A DNA stretch of 8,065 bases from Deltaproteobacteria bacterium. GTDB lineage: Bacteria; Desulfobacterota; DSM-4660; Desulfatiglandales; Desulfatiglandaceae. Of this stretch, positions 5,332 through 8,065 are shown piece after piece; within the stretch, counting starts at the first letter, position 1, and each line of letters starts with the position of its first letter. The stretch lies in NCBI GenBank assembly GCA_019314425.1, contig JAFCZI010000095.1, positions 1-8,065 of the forward strand. The letters are read 5' to 3'. Below the pieces are notes generated by a model, which was not told where the DNA came from, searched no databases, and saw nothing but the letters and a program-made list of their open reading frames with translations. The translations under genes and the position numbers were made by a program.

Positions 5332-6573
5332 CTATTCTGACTCCCGCTGGGATTGTTCGGCAAAGGCGGTGAATCGGTGTGCTTCGTTTTCATTCCCGTT
5401 CAGCTCATAAATCATGCTGATTTTTTGGTAATAATCCGTACGATTTTCCGGGATTTCCTGCACCAGCCCAAGGTACAGTTCCAGAATATTCATGGAATGA
5501 TCCCCTGTTTCTAAGCTTATATCCGCATATTTTTGTTTGATGAGAGGGTCAATTCGGCTTCCGCAGCCCTGGCATCTGCTTATAATTTCGGCGTATTGTT
5601 TTCGAGCTTTTTCTTTTGATCCGAGCGCTTCGAATGTCTTTGCAAGGGCTAAGGCAATCGCCTCGTCCTGACCGTGGGAATCAAGGTAGTCCAGATAATG
5701 GGATTCAGCATCATGATACCGGTCGGCATGGAACAGCGTCTCCCCTATCAGCAAATGAATCACCGGGGAATTTCGGAGTGGCTCGGGGCAATTCATGAGC
5801 AATTGTTTCGCCTCATCAAACTGTTTGTTTTGCCAGTAGATTTCACACAACGGCGGATAGGCCCTGAGGGATTCGGGGAAGTCGTTCAAAAAACCTTCCA
5901 GCAGAGAACCACCTTCGGAATCATTGCCAAGATTCAAATGGGCGGTCGCGAGTTCGAGTTGAATAAAGCCTCCCGATGAAGACTCGGCTTCCAGGGCTTG
6001 GGACAATAGCGTAACGGCATCTTCAAAATAACTCTGATTCAGTTTGACATATCCCTCCCTGAAGGGATCGCCATAACCGCGATAGAGTTCCTGCTCCGCC
6101 TCGGGCAATGTGTTGATGAGTGCGGCGAAATATTCCGCTTCAGACTCCTGATAACCGAATTCCTTTGCGTCTTCCGAATCTTCCTCAGAAACAGACATCC
6201 CTGGCGTTTCATGCGGGATAGCGCGAGCCTTTACGCCCTTTAGCCCTTCCTCAATCTCAACGGCCAGCTGTTCATCTTGTACCAGTTCCAGAGCAAGCTG
6301 CAGAAGATCTTCGGCTTCTTCGTAGAGGCCGGAGTCCGTTAGCTCCTCCGCCGCCTTTTTATGTTCAAGTGCAAGCGCGTCTTTGCATTTGGTGATTTTT
6401 GCCTCTATGTGATTGCCGGCCTCAGGTGCTTCCGGAGTTTTCTTTGCCAGTTTAAGCAAGGCCTTTTCATATTCCAGTTTGGCGAAACCGTATTCGCCCC
6501 TTTGCAAAAGAGCATCTGCGTTCTTTTCGATTTCATGATATGGTTTGCCGGTAAAAAGATGGGAAAATTTCAT
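5332..6573 (-). CDS. cytoplasmic TPR-repeat protein, 413 residues
   Basis: The start is placed at the ATG complementary to 6571-6573. It has GAGG seven bases upstream, and the protein then begins MKFSHLFTGKPYHEIEKNADALL with immediate helical-repeat character. A longer reading from 6681 lacks a usable ribosome site and adds unrelated residues. TPR-like pairs appear at about 12-45 (GEYGFAKLEYEKAL) and 70-100 (GLYEEAEDLLQLALEL). After an acidic, probably disordered linker (about 125-160, many E/D), more lie at about 168-200, 203-235, 237-262, 270-300 and 304-335. A CxxC pair (C334, C337) sits in ISRCQGCGSRIDP, which might bind metal or be incidental. There is no signal peptide or transmembrane segment, so a cytoplasmic scaffold or adaptor is likely. 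It stands alone on its strand, between a decayed DUF4276 gene upstream and the convergent small gene. No specific partner can be named. Confidence 0.87.
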   Translation of the reverse strand: MKFSHLFTGKPYHEIEKNADALLQRGEYGFAKLEYEKALLKLAKKTPEAPEAGNHIEAKITKCKDALALEHKKAAEELTDSGLYEEAEDLLQLALELVQDEQLAVEIEEGLKGVKARAIPHETPGMSVSEEDSEDAKEFGYQESEAEYFAALINTLPEAEQELYRGYGDPFREGYVKLNQSYFEDAVTLLSQALEAESSSGGFIQLELATAHLNLGNDSEGGSLLEGFLNDFPESLRAYPPLCEIYWQNKQFDEAKQLLMNCPEPLRNSPVIHLLIGETLFHADRYHDAESHYLDYLDSHGQDEAIALALAKTFEALGSKEKARKQYAEIISRCQGCGSRIDPLIKQKYADISLETGDHSMNILELYLGLVQEIPENRTDYYQKISMIYELNGNENEAHRFTAFAEQSQRESE

Positions 6574-6705
6574 GGAATAACCTCGCGCTGGGGTTTTAAA
6601 TGGTATGCGGAAGGACTGCCACTCGTTTATGAAAAATAAAACCACCGGGCTCCTCGTTCTTGATAGCGTCTCTTTTTTCATTTTCCGCCAGTTTCATAAC
6701 GCTGC

Positions 6706-7147
6706 CTATGTAATGTTTCTAACTCCGGAAATAAACTTCACAAAGCTCCGGGAACAATTATCCGTCAGGGAAAGATGCGGGCCAATGGCTCTGGAGCCGC
6801 TTACTTTCTGATATTTCTTGTGGGTAAGTTCCCTAAGCTCATGGACCGGCCCGGCAATCCGGTCTGGTTCCCGGAATTTTCGGTCCACTTGTTTCCGTGC
6901 CAGTGTGCCCGGTTTGCCGGCCCGGTCACATTTTTCCACCAGCCCCTGCCGAATTCGTACGCAATCACCGCTATCCTTGTCACGTAAAACCACAAACTCA
7001 CAGTCCGGCAATCGCTAGGCCCGAAGTTTTCGGAACAGCTGTTTTTCCAAATCCTGCTTGCCTTCAAAAACAATATACCGCACCAGCCATCCATCCGGGA
7101 GCAAGCGGGGCAGAATGCTCTTCGAGAAAGGACACCAGTGGTTTCAT
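6706..7147 (-). pseudogene. decayed DUF4276 protein gene
   Basis: The original start is the ATG at 7145-7147, overlapping the ATPase stop as ATGA. The opening MKPLVSFLEEHSA matches the start of DUF4276 proteins as I recall them. At about 7108 the reading moves to another frame (RLLPDGWLV, then YIVFEGKQDLEKQLFRKLRA), meeting TAG at 7015-7017. It then continues in that frame with CEFVVLRDKDSGDC and KFREPDR, then YQKVSGSRAIGPHLSL, ending at 6706-6708. Three lesions are inferred: a frameshifting deletion near 7108 (a segment of about 8 residues is missing), one nonsense codon, and an in-frame deletion near 6900. The last removes the expected RELESWYLGD-type block between GKPGTL and the KFREPDR block. 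DUF4276 proteins are thought to be TOPRIM-like nuclease candidates and commonly pair with AAA ATPases, as here. Family membership is well supported; the activity is not demonstrated. Confidence 0.72.
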
Positions 7148-7852
7148 TGCGGGTCCACTCCTTCAAAAAAACCCTGTTTCCAGAGATAACCCATCTGGTC
7201 GCCGTCTTCCATAAAGGCTTTAAGCTGCTCATCATCCCGCGCTCTGTTGATTTGCGTATACCCGTTTTTCTTTACCAAACAGAATACTTCGTCCAATTCT
7301 ACCGCGTTGAGGAAATCAGGCGAGGGTGGATACAAATACCTGCCCGCCACGATCGGCATAAGTCCTGAACTCTTCAGCCAACTTTTGATCTTCCCGCTGC
7401 AGGTCGCGTACATCGGTCACCGCATCAAGCTCATTGGTGACGGCGGTTCCTTTGCCTTTCGAAAAATTAAGGAAATGCCAGGGCCGGCCGCTGCTGCCGC
7501 GCCGGTACTTTAAGATTTCCCGTTCGACAAATGGTGATCCATCCTCTTCGCTGATTGAAAGGAAATAAGTCATGAGCGGCCCATCGCTTTTTGCACGGAA
7601 TTTTAGTTCAATTTCAATATTGCCTTTACTGTTTCGGCTGCGAACTTCCCGAAACCCCAGACTCCCGCCAAGCTTGATAAGCGCAATATGCACGTTGCTG
7701 GCTATGGCCTCTTTCAGAAAAGCAAAAACTTGAAACAAGGTTGACTTGCCGGAACCGTTAGCGCCGACTAAAACGCAGAACCGGGGAATATCCAGCATCT
7801 CCACCTTCTGAAATGCTTTAAAATTCTTCAATCTGATGGATTCAATTTTCAT
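7144..7852 (-). pseudogene. internally deleted AAA (AAA_21/SMC-like) ATPase gene
   Basis: The start is the ATG complementary to 7850-7852, with GAGG eight bases upstream. The protein opens MKIESIRLKNFKAFQKVEM, typical of RecF/SMC/OLD-type ATPases, with Walker A GANGSGKST at residues 30-38. Around residue 158 (near 7378) the sequence jumps from DLQREDQKLA straight to EEFRTYADRGGQVFVST, normally found just after Walker B. An in-frame deletion of perhaps 150-200 residues has therefore removed the signature motif and Walker B. At 7324 the invariant H of VSTHSPDF is reduced to a single base, an indel that shifts the frame and stops the product at 7316-7318. The correct tail (SPDFLNAVELDEVF, KKNGYT, RARDDEQLKAF and DQMGYLWKQG) continues in the next frame to TGA at 7144-7146, which overlaps the DUF4276 start. 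Without Walker B and the signature, no ATPase activity is expected. Upstream lies a MITE-like element. Confidence 0.8.
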
Positions 7853-7907
7853 AACCGTGACCTCATGTTTCATCTTATGCTTACGTACCAATGTTCGGAG
7901 AGCTATC

Positions 7908-8011
7908 TAGTGTCTGAACGAAAACTGTCTTTTTCGCTAATCTCTGCGTCAGATAAAAATCTTGATCTTCCTTGACCTTGACGAAAAATCCTAGTTTTCG
8001 TTCAGGCACTA
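7908..8011. mobile_element. MITE-like element, 104 bp, with 19-bp terminal inverted repeats and TA ends
   Basis: The left end TAGTGTCTGAACGAAAACT (7908-7926) is the inverse of the right end AGTTTTCGTTCAGGCACTA (7993-8011) with one mismatch (7913/8006). Both ends begin with TA, the target duplicated by IS630/Tc1-mariner elements, so a TA-flanked 100-bp body with 17-bp repeats is the likely transposed unit. Each arm also contains a small hairpin: CGAAAA (7919-7924) with TTTTCG (7931-7936), and CGAAAA (7982-7987) with TTTTCG (7995-8000). The interior has no reading frame and holds three tandem CTTGAt/c units (7961-7980). No transposase is nearby, so it would be non-autonomous. It lies 55 bases upstream of the ATPase relic's start, where it could have affected that promoter. 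Confidence 0.7.
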
Positions 8012-8065
8012 TCTATATCAACTCTATACCAAGAATTAAGTGCTCCAGGAACATTTTATATGATT

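Noticed and set aside
6574..6681. 36-residue N-terminal extension of the 413-residue TPR protein
   Set aside because: The only upstream G-rich stretch is too close to that ATG, and the extension is not TPR-like. The internal ATG at 6571-6573 has GAGG at proper spacing and a repeat-like beginning.
1..8065. CRISPR array, riboswitch or replication origin
   Set aside because: There are no regularly spaced direct repeats, no recognisable aptamer core and no DnaA-box or iteron clusters.

Overview
The window looks like chromosome from a Gram-negative, probably deltaproteobacterial anaerobe. Desulfobacterales is my best guess. The grounds are the HdrA-type ferredoxin remnant (CxxCxxCxxxCPYSAP), the abundance of TPR proteins, a signal-peptide/lipoprotein cell-envelope operon and moderate GC. 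This assignment is inference, since no marker gene is present. The window alternates a small set of healthy genes with three patches of decaying accessory DNA.

Left patch (about 1-1443, plus strand): the relic of one long gene that joined a DruA-like (DUF4338) domain to an IS4-like DDE transposase. It carries an in-frame amber codon at 326-328, has lost the transposase core including the first two catalytic acids, and has a frameshift near 1281. Its true C-terminus can still be read to a stop at 1441-1443. Positions 1444-1790 hold no convincing gene.

Central intact block (1791-4350, plus strand): a TPR lipoprotein, an exported 390-residue protein with an N-terminal domain resembling FlgT/LPP20-type envelope proteins, and a CDP-alcohol phosphatidyltransferase with a complete catalytic motif. 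These probably form one operon concerned with the envelope. A complete tRNA-Val(GAC) follows, with its own near-consensus promoter and a strong intrinsic terminator.

Middle patch (4351-4949): intergenic DNA with a REP-like palindrome, then a minus-strand remnant of the C-terminal ferredoxin region of an HdrA-like protein. Next come a well-initiated 73-residue conserved-looking protein (5077-5298, plus) and a convergent 413-residue cytoplasmic TPR protein (5332-6573, minus).

Right patch (6706-8011, minus strand): a decayed two-gene cassette. An AAA (AAA_21/SMC-like) ATPase overlaps a DUF4276 protein by ATGA. Both have large internal deletions plus frameshift or nonsense lesions. Upstream sits a 104-bp MITE-like element with 19-bp terminal inverted repeats bounded by TA. 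The most interesting theme is that all three accessory loci keep recognisable ends and have lost their middles. Two of them (DruA-transposase and ATPase-DUF4276) are related to or resemble anti-phage modules.
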